Shown here: positions 33,914-46,879 of the stretch, piece by piece | Layout of the letters: each line of letters starts with the position of its first letter | Position numbering within the stretch: position 1 is the stretch's first letter | Assembly: GCA_021234155.1 (NCBI GenBank) | Contig: JAJEKV010000147.1 | Location: forward strand, 373,910-437,909 | Direction of reading: 5' to 3' | Length of the DNA stretch: 64,000 nt | Source of the DNA: Isoetes taiwanensis | Lineage: Eukaryota; Streptophyta; Lycopodiopsida; Isoetales; Isoetaceae | Translations under genes and position numbers: made by a program | The notes under the pieces: model-generated | Told to the model about the DNA's origin: nothing | Database searches by the model: none | The model's input: the letters and a program-made list of their open reading frames with translations, nothing else

Positions 33914-36000
33914 GCAAAGGAAGTTGCAAATGTTCATAGGACAGAACACTGCTTCCTAAGTTCATCTCCATATCGAAGTTCATGACACAGGCACGGAGCT
34001 GTCTATGCTGCTTAAAAATATTCTACTAAGAGCACTATGATTTCTTGATATAGATTCAAATAGAATATCACTTTAAGGTGTTGCAAAATGCAGATGGCTT
34101 AGGTTCAGATCTTGCCAGTTTGGCCAAGTTTTGTTAGGCTTCAATGCAGCGAATGTGTTGGATTTGAGAATTTACCGTTTCCACTACTCCTCATATTTGG
34201 AAATTTTGCTTGTCCAATTTCCTGAACGTTAAAGTTGCACACCTTTTGGATTATCCCTGCCATTTAAGTTTTGCTGTCCATCATGCGCTGTTCAAAGATC
34301 TTATATTCAAGTTATGAGCTCCACCAATACGTCCATGGCTTGGTCATTGCATTCTATATGTTGTCTACTCTGCTTAAGTGAAATGAAAGCGTATACCAAT
34401 TTAAATAAAAGCCTCTCCATTTATACCCTCTCCTTCTAAATAAACAAGGTGATGCGCACGAAGGGTTGCCCTCCAGTCCTTAGAGGATGTGTTTGCTTGA
34501 GATCTGTGGGCTATGTGTGTGTGATTCAGTACTGTTCAGTACTGTTCTACTGTTCTGTGTGTCTGAGTTTGAATATTATAAAACTAGGCAGTTTTAACTT
34601 AATCCTAACTTAAGACAGCTGCGAAGGTACCCTTATTATAGCAATTATTCTTATGTAATTGTTCATCAAAAGTGCAAAAATGGAACTTCCATGGAGATTT
34701 GAATTTAACACATCGTCTCAACCTAAAGCATATTAAAATATACCTTCTTTGCAGACCTACACTTCTTACTTGTTGTAACTAGTCGATGCTTCTTATTTGT
34801 TAACTCCAATCAATAAGGACACTATTGTAATGTCTATTTCAACACTACAAAAATTGAATAACAAAGTTCTTGATTACCATTAACACCATTTTAGATGATA
34901 TGAAACCGTCATTCTAATTTTCAAACTCCCTCCAGCATGTAAACACACACTAGAGATTACAAAATGTGGTCCCTTAAATTCCCTTGCTCTCTTCTATATG
35001 AAAATTACCCACATTCTTAACCACAACATGTCTTCCTATCCCGCATGATTCACCTATCCCGCATGATTCACCTTCAAACAGATAATGGGTTCCATAATCT
35101 ATCCAACCGACCCGATTATCCAAGCCTGTGTTACTGCTAATAATTTTCTTTTCGTCTAGTTCTGGAATTTGTGCTTGTGTTAAAATGCCACGAATTCGAT
35201 TTAGAAGAAAACCATTCCACACCGGCAGTGCTGGCGCTAGAATTATGGGACCTATAGATAGCCAAGAAGGAAGTTATCAATGAGGCGGATATACTGCTTT
35301 GAATGACTTTGAAGTCCATAAGAATGAAATTGCATGCTTGCTTAATATATGCTTTCAAGATAAAAACATGAGGGCAATATACAGATATTCTAGAAACACT
35401 GATAATATCAGCAAGGTCTTGAATATAGACTTGACTATGGCAACTATTGATGTAGCAATAAAGTGTCGAGCCTTATGTCAATGAAGGAATATAGGGATAC
35501 AATGGTGAAAATGATGTAGTTATGCCTGGCTTTCTCAAATTGCTAGAAGATAGCACCAGCAATTCATTTTGAAAGCGCACGTTTGAGCTGTCAAGTGCAC
35601 GAAGTGTAATCCGACAAAGCTTTGCGTTTGTCTACTTTTTACCTTGTTTACTACTATGAGCTCGGTAGAGATGTACTATGAAAATTACATGGTTTTAATT
35701 CTAGAAAGAAGAGCAACAAACTGTAGAAGTACGAAACATGGATATGTGAGAGCATCTTACTTTCCCTATCTCGCCTCAATATGTATACCTTGCACTAATT
35801 TTAATCTAGAAGCAACTTTTGGTTCATGTCTTAATACACAAACTCCACATCATGTCAAAATAAGCTTCGTCAATGTAACTACTCCATCCCCGCCCTAATC
35901 TTCACTCCAAGCTTGCATTTCTGCTAATGTGCAATGCGGTAATTATGAGGTAGTGAACACCACACATGAAATTGTGGAGATCACAACATATAAAGTTTGT
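33914..36000. other. Intergenic, no gene seen
   Basis: Contains the presumed 3' UTR of the ABIL gene (AATAAA at 34404) and AT-rich sequence with short chance ORFs. An 18-bp unit CTATCCCGCATGATTCAC is tandemly duplicated at 35036-35071. Confidence 0.5.
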
Positions 36001-36059
36001 GGAAGGGTGTAAAATCGCTAGTGGGGTACAACTTTTGGCGAAGCGTTTAAGCACTTTAA

Positions 36060-37433
36060 GTGCTGAAACTCGCGGACGTCGAAGCCCGTCACACCCTTCT
36101 CCCTCCTTTTCCCCTGGGCGCGAAACCTCAGATCAATGTTTCACTGTTGATGATGGAGGCATGGAGCGCGGATGATTTTCACAGCATCAGAGGTCTGTGC
36201 AATTCGGGGGTGAAGCCCCACGAGGAAGAAACTTGGTTGGAAAATAATGTCACGGATCGAGATTGGGATTCTGTTTGGACAAAGAAGTTGAACAAGGGAA
36301 AGATAAAATGGCACTGTGCAAAGGAGCTTCAAGAGAAGTTGGAAACACACTGCCGAAAAATCTACAAGAATTGTCACAACAAAGAAGTAAGAAAGCAACT
36401 GGCCCTTGCTTTTGCGTTTGAAAATTGCACTAGATCAATAGTTGCACCCGAGGAACACAAAGTAAACCGGGCTGCATTTGTCGCGGCAATGCCAAAGATA
36501 CCACAACAATAGACAAGTAAAAAGAGGCGATGTTGTAGCACATGTTAGGAAAATCGAAATGAAGGCAAAGCCAAAGGTGGCAAATTGGATCAAATGAGAT
36601 CAAGTGCATGTGATGAAAACATAAAACCTTAGAGAATGCAAAGATGTGAGATTGGAAAAATCAGTTTTACTTATCACAAAGAACTGGAAGCAGAGGGAAG
36701 TGAGCTGAAAGGCAATGAGAAGGCCTCAATTACGTAAAATGATGTTGGAAGAGGCCGAGAACAGTTTTAAGACAAAGCCACAAATGATTTGGCTACAAAA
36801 CAGGGAGGAGTTCAAGCTTAATCCAAACCGTGAGTTGGAGGCGTAAATTAAAGATTTGGAGCAGGTTGTCGGATGGAAACTTGGCACAGGAACAAGGTAC
36901 AAAAAGCAATGAACCCTACATCCGTTAATGAGCAGGTCAAATGTAAACTCAAACTTGAGGAGGAGTTAAAAGTTCTCGAAGAAGAGCAGAGACTTACGCA
37001 ATTCTACATAAACAATTTGTGGAAGCTGAAAATGGATACTCACGCAACATTTAGCATCTCTACTATTATACTGAGATAAGTTGTTAGTGGAAGATCCATT
37101 TTATACATGTTCAAGATGTGGTGCGGAATTCACTAAAGCTTACAGTTAAGTTTAGCACTGAATTGCCAACATGAGTATCATATAGCTTGTTGTTCATTGT
37201 TGAGGGGAGGACAATGTATTCATGGTTGCCCTGGAAAGGTGCCAGAGGGTGTATTTGACGAGCTAGGTTTTGGCCATGTTGCAGGTGCTTCAAATAGTAC
37301 ACCAAAAAAGGATGTGTTAATCCGTCCTGCAATTGAGGTCTCATCCTTCAAGGTTCAAAGAAGGACAATGGTGCCATTTGAAGATGCACAACACCTGCAA
37401 AGTCCTATTAGGAGTACAGTCAATTGTGACTGA
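36060..37433 (+). pseudogene. Degenerate ORF with coiled coil and Cys/His zinc-finger-like region, inside the transposon
   Basis: I do not recognise the family. The open part 36123-36512 has WLENNVTDRDWDSVW and a Lys/Glu-rich helical region. After several stops, 36873-37079 encodes LKLEEELKVLEEEQRLTQFY, probably a coiled coil. Around 37080-37240, across a frameshift, are FYTCSRCGAEFTKAY and HEYHIACC then GGQCIHGCPG, giving a CxxC...HxxxCC...CxxxC pattern like a zinc-binding domain. It may be an accessory protein of the transposon or a captured gene piece. The long frame near 36060 has no upstream ATG that is clearly the start. Confidence 0.35.
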
Positions 37434-37539
37434 TTTGAATGTAACAGCAGAACCACCACCACCAGTCCAAGAAGCTGTCCAAGAAGCTATAGAAAAAGCT
37501 GTAAATACAGCACCAGTTGTAAACACAACACCAGTTGTC

Positions 37540-39251
37540 ATGTCTATATGTTATGTGAACAAGTATAGAAACTTGGTCTGTATGCCAATGCATTGACTGG
37601 GGCTCATTCTGGATCTTGATGCTGTAATTTTCTGCAAAGTTAATAACAGATACAATTGTATCTTCTGGAAATGATGACACACACTGTTTAAACTGATTGG
37701 CCTGCCAATGTGCTATGTAATTGTGTGGAACAAAATCTGATATTACCTTCTTCATATCCTCTTGAAACTCTTTGGGGCTTCTCTCCTTCTGTACTAATCT
37801 CAAGACAGGTTTGTACCTCAAAGCCTTTCTTGGATCCCTGAATTCTCTGTCCTGGTCCATAGGTTGCTTTTCAAATGTCTTCCAAGTAACTAGTACTGAA
37901 CCCGTGCCATCCATTTCCTGTGGACATTTTCTAATTCTATCCAACCCACATTTTTTACACGCCAACATCAAGCAGTTATGATCAAACCACTCCTCATCAC
38001 TTGTCTCCATAAATCACTGGTGCACTTGATTGTATGCTCCTTGGCTGCACATTCTGGGCCAGGGCCACAAATCTCACAGTGGCAGTTGCAATTGTCATGA
38101 ACTCCACCCGATTTTCTCAGGCTGTTTAATCCCTACATGATGTATTCAAATTTCAAGTGGTAGATGCAACATCATGTATGCCTCTCACGCATCCTCCTTA
38201 CAAAACTCGGTTTCAACCTCTCAAAAGTCTGCAATGCAATTTTGATATGAGGATTCTCCTCTCTAAACCTGAGGTAGAATTGCAACTGCAGGAAAATCGT
38301 GTGAATGCCAAATAAATGCTACATATAATGAACCCTACAATATAGGATGAATACTTACTTGGCTGACTTCAAGAAGGTGAATTGGATGTTCCATCTTTAT
38401 TCCTGTCTCTGATATATACCTCCTCACGTCTTTCTTGTAATTTTCTGTCCAGAACTTGATAACAGCTTCTCTATTGTAATCTAACATGCTATCCATCCGC
38501 TTCCTCCTCCTGAACATTGACCAAGGTCCTTCCCCTTTGTTAGCTTGCACCCTTCTTTGAAAAACATTTGAAATTGTTTTTCTGGGGATGCTGAGCAATC
38601 TGGCCACTTCTGTTTGATTCAATGGCTTGATACCATTTGTACCTGCTGCTGCCATTATCAGGGTGGACTTCCTTGCACGAAGCATGTCATGATTCCTCTC
38701 ATACTTATGTTCTTGCATTGTTTCCTTCAAATTCTTCACCATTTGCTCGGCCATAGTAACCTGCTTAGATTTCTTTATAGAAGCAATTGGTAAATCCCTT
38801 GCCCTCCAAAGAAGACTGTCAAGGATACGGCCTTCGTCATTGTCATCAACATTTGTACTAATTTGGTTGAATACTTCATAAATTTCTCCTGAAATTTCTC
38901 TTATTCTGCGGTCACTCAGTCTCAATTTCTTATTCTTCTTTGAAGGCGAATCTTTAGAAGGGGAATTCTTCTTCATTGCTACCTTCTTTGCATACAATCT
39001 CTGCCTCTGATCTCTCTTCCTTGCTGCATCAATGGCTCTGTAAACTGAACGGGGAGAGGAATTGGGTTTCATCTATCCCGGATTTCTGTGTATTGCAAAA
39101 TTGGTGAGGGCAAATTGTTGAATTTCGGTTCAGGCAATTCTTGGAAACAATTAGTCCCTCCATTTTGCTTGAATTCAAGATGGGTTAGCCCGCCATCCAC
39201 GAATATGGTGGGAGTACATGCATTCATGTTTCCGGCACCAAACAAGCTCAT
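37540..39251 (-). pseudogene. Transposase with HTH, Cys-rich region and FAENY motif, broken and C-terminally truncated
   Basis: Reading leftward: 39251-39069 gives an N-terminal segment; a frame change leads to 39072-38335 (245 aa) with an HTH-like region LNQTEVARLLSIPRKTISNVF. A GT donor at about 38360 (GTAAGT) and an AG near 38288 suggest an intron. The next part reads LQFYLRFREENPHIKIALQT and then, past a stop, CNCHCEICGPGPECAAKEH, a Cys/His-rich segment. After another frame break, 38010-37560 has ACKKCGLDRIRKCP and VINFAENYSIKIQNEPQSM. I recall similar FAENY-type proteins as repeated transposase-like genes in plants and invertebrates but cannot name the superfamily. Homology stops near 37540 in a low-complexity join, so the C-terminus is lost. 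Confidence 0.5.
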
Positions 39252-39408
39252 GATTCTATCAGCCTGTCATTTGACGGGCGTGCACCCTACATGTCAATTG
39301 ATCAATCACGCACGTCGTGTTTAAAACACACGGATTTTAAGCACTTGTAAGTGGCGTCCGGACGGTGATTTCTACTACCCAGTACCGATTTTGCACCCGG
39401 AAATCAAC

Positions 39409-40502
39409 TCTATGGCTTGACTCAATGCTAAACTTACCACCAGAAAGCAATTTATCCCAGATCCAAGTGATGCATGTAGGCATTAAGAGAAGAGATATAC
39501 TAATTAAGAGAAGACAGTATACTAATCTGACTAAACACTAGCCTATGTGAATGGAGCTGCCGCAACTTCAAGGGGTTAGGCAAATCCAACAGCACTCATA
39601 CATCAACATCGTGGAAATTTTGTTTTTAACTTTTATTTGAAACTCTTCCAAAGACAGGATGCAATATAATATGTTTGAGTAGGCTTATTATTATCCAGTG
39701 AGGATATTGTAGAGCCAAAATAATAATTCATTTGTGGAGGTGGGCGCCATCACATGGTTTTTGCAAAGAAAAATAATTAGCTATACAGATGAGGCCAAGT
39801 GATCTTAACTACATTTTAGTGCCATCTCTCATAAGGTTGTCCCATTTCACTTTCCATCTCCCAAATATTTGTCCTTCACAGAAAGTTCTTTCTTGATCTT
39901 GTCAATCATTTAAATATTTTGATTGTTACTGCTTAGATGGGCTTAACATGCTCCATCAGCTGGGCTAGAACATGCTGCAACTGCTAATAATATATATATT
40001 TTCATTAAAGCTTTCTCTAAGGATATCATGCATACATATGGTACAGAATGCTTGAGATAGATTACAACAGTAGTAGTGCTTTCTTAGAGCTTTGATGTCA
40101 CCGGGCAGATTCCATCATGCCTCTCTAAACAGACAAAACTGAATTTCCCATCAATTGGATCTCTTTATCCAACCTTCAGCGAACAATTTCAATACTAGAT
40201 CTCCCATTTCAATCCAACTCCCTGCAAACTCCACACTACTACTCTTATAGCTCCAAGTTGTTTCAAATGACTATCCATCCCATGTTCTAAATTGCCATTA
40301 GCATCTGCTAAAGTAACATCTAATTGCACACCAATGAAGAAGGCAACCTGAAAGATGCACGAACTTTTTAGGTACTTGGGTGAGAATTACTAGTTTCAAT
40401 AAATAGTTTGATGAATGGGCGACAACCCGTCCATCAAAACTTCGAACAGGTATATTTTCTAGTGCAAACTAGTACATGAATTTAGAACTAATGTATGACA
40501 CC
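39409..40502 (-). pseudogene. Partial duplicate of the 3' end of the PAS/LOV gene (copy 1)
   Basis: This segment matches 55516-56540 closely over its length. It contains the last bases of exon 6, intron 6, the whole last exon (FIGVQLDVTLADANGNLEHG on the minus strand), the 3' untranslated region and several hundred bases beyond. The last exon carries substitutions and a shortened VGAI segment. It starts abruptly in exon 6, so no complete LOV domain remains. Introns are kept, so it arose by DNA duplication. Beyond the parent match, it shares about 40 more bases with copy 2. Confidence 0.85.
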
Positions 40503-43500
40503 CTAGTGTGATTTTACCCATATATATCTTAATAACTATTTGAATACTTTGGTTGTCACGGGTTCTAAACCATAGCTTGTAGCTTTGCATAAAGCAGGGC
40601 TAATCGAAATTAGCTGTTTGGCAGTGCTGGAGAATTTTATGAAATTGTAGACTAAGTTAAGAGGTACTCATCAATGATAATTCTCTTGGTTTGTAATGCA
40701 GCGAAGAAAGCAACACTTATTCAGAAGCTTAGGAACAAATTAGAGCTAGACCGTAAGTTTGTTGCATGAAACTTTTAGTTTATGTGACCAAGATAAGCGT
40801 GTGTTTCTACAAGAGCTCTACGAATAGTAAATCTGTTATCATACATTTTGGGTCAAAATTGCCCAGCCTATGGTTTATGCAATGTTCGAAGGAAGCCCAA
40901 AGCAGAGATCTCTTCCATCTAAAGCCAATATTGCTTATGGACCTACAAAAAATGAAAGATAACTCAGAGAATAAATGCTCCACCGGTCGGGTTAAAAAGC
41001 ACTTAGAGAAGGCTGATGAGTAGAAGATTTTCATTGTTTATAGTAGAAGAGATAACTCAGAGAATACCACCGGTCCAGTTAAAAAGCACTTTGGAGAAGG
41101 CTGATGAGAAGAGTTTGAATTGTTTATTAGCTTTAGGTCCTCTCATGAAATTATTTCCAGTTCTTTCAGACAATTTTGCAGAATATTTTGAAGCAATTGT
41201 TACTTGCAAATATGGTTGCTTGCCACTTTGATCATGTGGCAATGTTCTTGAAGTTTATAGTGATTTTGTTGTATTTGAAAGGGAAACGTGAACCAAAGTA
41301 TAGTTGCAGAAGTAGATGAATAATTATTTTTTTGACAATGTATGACGATTAATATTTTTACCTTATGTTGCTGTGATATTTATCACTGTGTCAATGTGTA
41401 AAGCATCCAAGCCAAATGAAATTATATGGATTGGGAGCAGGCAAATTGCTCTAGGCGCAATCTGTGAGGGATTTTTGTGAACATATTTCATTTCCAAATT
41501 AAGACACACTCAAGCAATTGATGCACATACAACTAATGCCATCGATCCGAGCCATCGGATCAGTATTCTCGAATGGGCGAGCATGCATCTCTTGCATGCA
41601 TTTTCTGGGGCTTTTGGTCTATTTCTTGCAGGTTCTTCATCGACTTCTCATCAGCACTTTCTCCTCTCTCAGCAGTTCCCTTGACTCTCTTTTTTTGATA
41701 CCAGGCAGGGAGGGGCTTCTCCCTGCTTGGTTTGACAGTTTGGCGTTCTTTTCTATGTTGGGACATGTTCTTCCCTGATCTTATCTCTTTTTTGGCCATC
41801 CTTCAACCGTCGATCTCGATCCCATTTTGATAAGGAAGTTCTCTATTTGTCGGGAGCTTTTGTCTGTTTTCATGCAAGCCCTTATTCGAGAATGCCATCG
41901 ATCCGAGTCATCGGTGATTAGTATTCTCGAATGGGCGAGCATGCATCTCTTGTATGCATGCATGCATTTTCTGGGGCTTTGGTTCATTTGAGGATCGCTA
42001 TTTCTTGCAGGTTCTTCATCGACTTCTCATCGGAATTTTTCCTCTCTCAACAGTTCCCTTGACTCCCGCCCACCCTCCCTTAATGTGTATATTATTGTAA
42101 ACGTTGTTTTTTGTCGCGTGGCACGTGTGACCAGTCTCTCGCTTTTCGAGGCTATTGTTCTCTTATCTTTGTGTTCTAGTTTGTTGATGTGCAGGTACAG
42201 TGGGATGTGCGACTCCATCTTCTTCAAGCTTCGTGGATTTCTTTGTGGGAGCATTTTTTTGCAGCTTACGTTGTGTCCAAGCCACTTGCTGAGGGCTTAT
42301 TACTAGGTTTTTCTTCGAAGGGTTTCTTAATCCCGGCGATAAGCTCTCGGCAGGTACACTAACCGACATCTGTAGAATGTTTTTGGGGTACAGATGATAT
42401 AACTGGATATCCCTGTGTTTTCATTGTGGGTAGCTTGCAAATGTGTAGCTATTCACTCTCAACCATTGTAGAATTCTGCTGAGATGAATGAAAAGCCGAG
42501 AGCTTTTGTCTGTTTTCATGCAAGCCCTTATTCGAGAATGGGATCAAAGTTGCGATGTTTTGCTACTATTCTCACCTAATATGTTATGCCGCTCTATTAT
42601 TAACGTTGGGCCCTTGGATGTGGGCATATTCTCTTACATATGCCTTGAAACCAGACCCTATTCTTACATGTTAGAGTTTGACGAGATCAACGCTGATGTG
42701 GCTCTATTATTTAGAAATCCCCAAAACCATTGTAATTACGTTAAGTCTTTAATACACCCATCTTTTACGCTATCCAAATACAGTAACATATAAAAACACT
42801 GCAGTAAAGCTGCATTCTGATGTAGGTAGATGATCCTTTCTACGTCCGCTTCAATTCACTCCATAGAAGACTGATCGCTCCCAACAACCCATAGCGAGCA
42901 AGTTGACCTTGGTAGATGCAGGCCTCCACATGCAATAAATCCATATTCGGACCTTCAAAACTTGCACACTAGAATTAACCCTAAAATCTAGGAGCAAGAC
43001 TGATCAAACCTTGCAATCCACATCTAATACATATTTATATAGAATAGAATACATATTTTATATAGGAATACATGCTCTCAACCTTAAACAATCTTATATT
43101 ATAAATATACCTGAACTTTGATTTGGCAACATTATCAATCGAATTCTAAATTCTCATATTCTAATTAGATTGCTTGCATTTTGTGATACAAGTGCAATAA
43201 TTGTATCAGATGTTTTACCCTCTCCACATTATCATTGCAACCAATTAATAATGCATGAATGCGAATTCTTAGATCATGGTAGGGTGCAACATGCCAATCG
43301 ACTTATCAAGAAACATCCATTTTCATTCTCAACATTGAAGAAAATTGTGATATTTAGTTCGAAGTGGCACATGCTTTCTATAACCTAAACAATATTTAAC
43401 CACCCTGACATTTCACATGAGAATGCTTATGTCAGATACCTTAATGTTGATACACAATGTTTGAAGCCATGTATTGTTATTATTGGCCCAAGATCTTAAG

Positions 43501-45361
43501 CTTAAAACTTCCCATGTTAAGGGAAGGCTAAAAAGCCTAAACTATAACAATCCCTAAACCAATGTCCTAAATTATATGCACTCTATTACATCCGCCCATT
43601 ATGTTCCACACTATGTTTTTTGTTATTTCTACTCATTTCATGCCCCCATGCCTAATGCCTAAACCCTAAACTTTCATACTTGGCACTCTAATACGTCTCA
43701 CAAAACCATTACATTATACATTCTTATTCCACCTACAAAGTGGCTAATGTACATTTGCAAGCTGAAAGAGGATAAAACTCTGTTGGATGGTGGAAGCATA
43801 GGCACCCATTACAGAAGACAAACATTGAGTAAAATATCTGAGTATTAGGAATGTCCAACAATTACCTTTCAGACATAGATATTTCTGATATGTAGCTTGA
43901 AAAGATTGCTATGTAGTCTAGATATGAATATGGACTGTAGACCTGTAAAATAAAGATTGATCTGAGCAGTGACAGTACTTTATGAACATAAATTGACAAT
44001 ATCACTTCTTGAACTCGCACAGATGGCACACAACTAAGATTAGCCCCTTCATTAAACAACATCCTGCCCTTTCATCTTACCATCTGCAATAAGAAAAATA
44101 CAATATTCAATAAATTCAACATGCCTTGCTTCTATCAACATTCAGACAGTAAGAGCACACTATCAGTTGAATGGAGGCAAAATAACACGTACACCGAGGG
44201 AAAAAATCATCAAAATCTATTTATGTCAAGAGCATACCAGAGAAGTTGCCAAAATGGACTTCAACGACGCTCTGAAGAATTCATACTTTTAACTATGTGT
44301 TCCACAAAATTGTAGTCAAATTAAAAGCGAAACGTTTATGGAGCTCCAAATGTTGCAATTATGCATGGTAATGTGCATGCCATATTCAAAACGAACAATC
44401 CATAATAATGTGCATGCTATATTCTTATTCAAGATCAAGATTCAGACCAATTGATAAGACGTGAAAAATGGATGCCTCGCATAAATGAATGAATACCATG
44501 TTTCTCTTACACTTGCTGGAAAAAACAACCTTTTTTCTTCAGAGAAAATAGCTCTTCACAAAAACAGAAAGGCTGCAACCCTGTAAAATCAGAACTTTGA
44601 ACATGAGAAAGAAGGTGTTCTGTTCCACAATTGGTGACACGGTTGATATGCATACCCATTCTTTCAGCATAGATTCCAAACATGAAGTTCAGTGTGCTGG
44701 TTGGATAGAGTTTCGCATTGCAAGCAATGCAAGCTCCTTTCTATCAAAATTTGACATGCAATAATAGTGGAAGCCCAAGCAACAAACCGATCATGCAAGA
44801 AAACCGTGAACTCAAAACAGTACCAGCAATTTAAGGAATCGCCTACATGGCTCGAACTGGAATCCAAGATGCAGACACAAATGGAGGTAGATCTCCAATG
44901 CCTTCCATCATAAGGAGAGATCTAAGAAGATCGTTGCAAGCAATGCAGGCACTACTCCAAAGCTCCCTTCAGACCTCTGTTGTTTGAAGCCAGATGCTTG
45001 TTCTTGAGGCTTAAGCATGCACCTAATAAGAAGAACCAACCACATTACTTGTGCTTTCAGCCTGTCGTCTATGCTGCTTCGACTTGCTTGAAGGTGGATT
45101 TGATCCTAAAGTAAAACATCAAAACCTAAAGTAAGTGAAGGTTGAGGAGACCTGAAGGTTACACAAAAAATAAAACATGCTTGTAAAGTCGACGGATGCC
45201 GGATGAGCTGTGCGCCTAGAGCTCTGCCGCTTTGATTCTGCATTTTGAAGCTGTGGAAAGAGGAGGAAAATGCCTTAGGATTAGCTGGGTCCATAGCATA
45301 ACGCCCAATCACCCATTCCACACCTCCACGACTAATGCCTGGCATCGTCGGGCACAAGTTT
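40503..45361. other. Intergenic with local segmental repeats, no gene recognised
   Basis: Direct repeats seen: a 60-bp unit starting GATAACTCAGAGAATA at 40958-41020 and 41051-41108; a unit of about 160 bp at 41538-41690 and 41893-42066 (GCCATCGATCCGAG...TTCCCTTGACTC); and TTTTGTCTGTTTTCATGCAA at 41862 and 42503. ORFs such as 42488-42793 show no known motif. The rest, to 45361, is AT-rich without features I can support. Confidence 0.55.
41538..42066 (+). repeat. Direct repeat of about 160 bp, two copies
   Basis: Copies at 41538-41690 and 41893-42066 share GTATTCTCGAATGGGCGAGC and CAGGTTCTTCATCGACTTCT; the second carries a short insertion and an expanded CATG run. Confidence 0.8.
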
Positions 45362-45981
45362 CTAGTAATATATATTTTCATTAAATCTTTCTCTAAGGAC
45401 TCCCGCCGGTGACACGCGGCATTGTCAACCAATCATTCTTTCATTAACAAGCGCTCTTCTCCCCGGAAAGTGGTGTCAATCTATAAAAAGCCCCGCGTGT
45501 CATATCATGCATACATATGGTACAGAATGCTTGAGATAGATTACAACAGTAGTGGTGCTTTCTTAGAGCTTTGATATCACTAGAGAGATTCCACCATACC
45601 TCTCTAAACAAACAGAATTAAATTTCCCATCAATTGGATCTCTTTATCCAACCTTCAGCGAACAATTTCAACACTGGATCTCTCTTTTCAATCCAACTCC
45701 CTGCAAACTCTGCACGACTCCTCTTATAGCTCCAAGTGTTTCAAATGACTATCCATCCCATATTTTAAATTGCCAGTAGCATCTGCTAAAGTAACGTCTA
45801 ATTGCACGCAATCGAAGAAGGCAACCTAAAAGATGCACGAACTTTTTAGGTATTTGGGTGAGAAATTACTAGTTTCAATAAATAGTTTGATTAATAGGCA
45901 AATAACCCGTCCATCAGAACTTCGAAGAGGGCGTGTTTTCTAGAGCAAACTAGTATATGAATTTAGAACTAATGTATGACA
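45362..45981 (-). pseudogene. Partial duplicate of the 3' end of the PAS/LOV gene (copy 2)
   Basis: It matches 39995-40502 (copy 1) and, up to about 45930, the parent gene at about 56080-56540. It has the same truncation point in exon 6 as copy 1 and shares with it the non-parental tail ending near ACTAATGTATGACAC. It is shorter at its downstream end and is split by a 103-bp insert at 45400-45502. Confidence 0.8.
45400..45502. mobile_element. 103-bp insert with inverted ends, CCAAT and TATA motifs
   Basis: Present in copy 2 but absent from the same point in copy 1 (40023) and the parent (56104). TGACACGCGG near its left side (45410) is the inverse of CCGCGTGTCA at its right end. It contains CCAAT at 45429 and TATAAAAA at 45482, spaced like a small promoter. 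A target duplication is not clear. Confidence 0.55.
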
Positions 45982-46367
45982 CTTTGGTTGTTATATGCAA
46001 AGAAGCAAGCGATGATGTCATAATGTGGCCGAAATTTCAAACCGTATATTTGTTACATATGATTCTCGATGATTTTAAGGTATCTTCGTAGACTGTGACT
46101 GTAGTTTGCTGATGGTGGCGCCATGGATTATAGTTGAGGTTTAATAGCTCTATAGGTGTGGAGTTTTTTCTTGGGCCTTGAGCTTCTAGTTTTTTGGCTG
46201 TGACATGGTGCGTGGATTGAAGCAGCATCTCTGTTGGAGCTGCAGCTCCACATGGTCGAGCCTCTCTATGTTTGCTTGCTTTGTCGCCCTGTGCAACAGC
46301 GGTAGCCTCCCTTGAGGCTATAAGGGTAAGAATTGAAACCAGGAAAATGAAGGTTTTGGGTCGGAAC

Positions 46368-46560
46368 TATTAAATTTACTAATTTACTATGAAAACACAA
46401 GAGACAAGTATGCACGACAATACAAGACACGTATATTGAATGATATGTATTACACTATGTAGTACCATAAAGATAAAAGGTAAAGGTGAAAGGTAAAGGT
46501 GCTCATGTTGCCTTTTTATAAAGGCACACTGCCTTCCTAATAAAAACAGCTCTACTAACA
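46368..46560 (-). repeat. 3' LTR of the short Copia element
   Basis: Matches 48600-48780 with small indels (a duplicated GGTAAAGGTGAAA segment makes it longer). Its first TG has become TA. Confidence 0.85.
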
Positions 46561-46879
46561 CGCCACCTGCGACTTTAGTCTTTCATCAAGTAAGATATAG
46601 AAAATGTCGTGCCTGTAAAAGAAGACCAAATATTCCAATCGATAGATAACCTCCCCACCTGCAAATTTGGTCTCACACTCGGATGAAAAAAAAAATTGGT
46701 GGTCACAAAGGAAAAAACCCGAGTCCTACAAATTTATAATATCTATCCTTATTCTCAAGGACACCAAGAATAATGCAATAGTACTTTGATAGTGTTCTGA
46801 TAATGCAATATCACTTTGATTATGACACATAAATATACTTGGTCCATCTTGAACTTGTCTTAAGCACTCTAGCAAACGT

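Larger units (their letters stand above)
36005..39398 (-). mobile_element. TIR DNA transposon with a degenerate transposase of a type I cannot classify
   Basis: The left end GGGTGTAAAATCGCTAGTGG and the reverse complement of the right end GGGTGCAAAATCGGTACTGG match at about 17 of the first 20 positions. GGAA lies directly outside both ends (36001-36004 and 39399-39402), a 4-bp target duplication. Both subterminal regions carry a palindrome around AGCACTT/AAGTGCT. The minus strand encodes a broken transposase (39251-37540) and the plus strand carries remains of a coiled-coil and zinc-finger ORF (36060-37430), converging in the middle. Confidence 0.65.

Noticed and set aside
42488-42793. 101-codon ORF as a gene
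   Set aside because: No motif, and its start lies in one of the local direct repeats.
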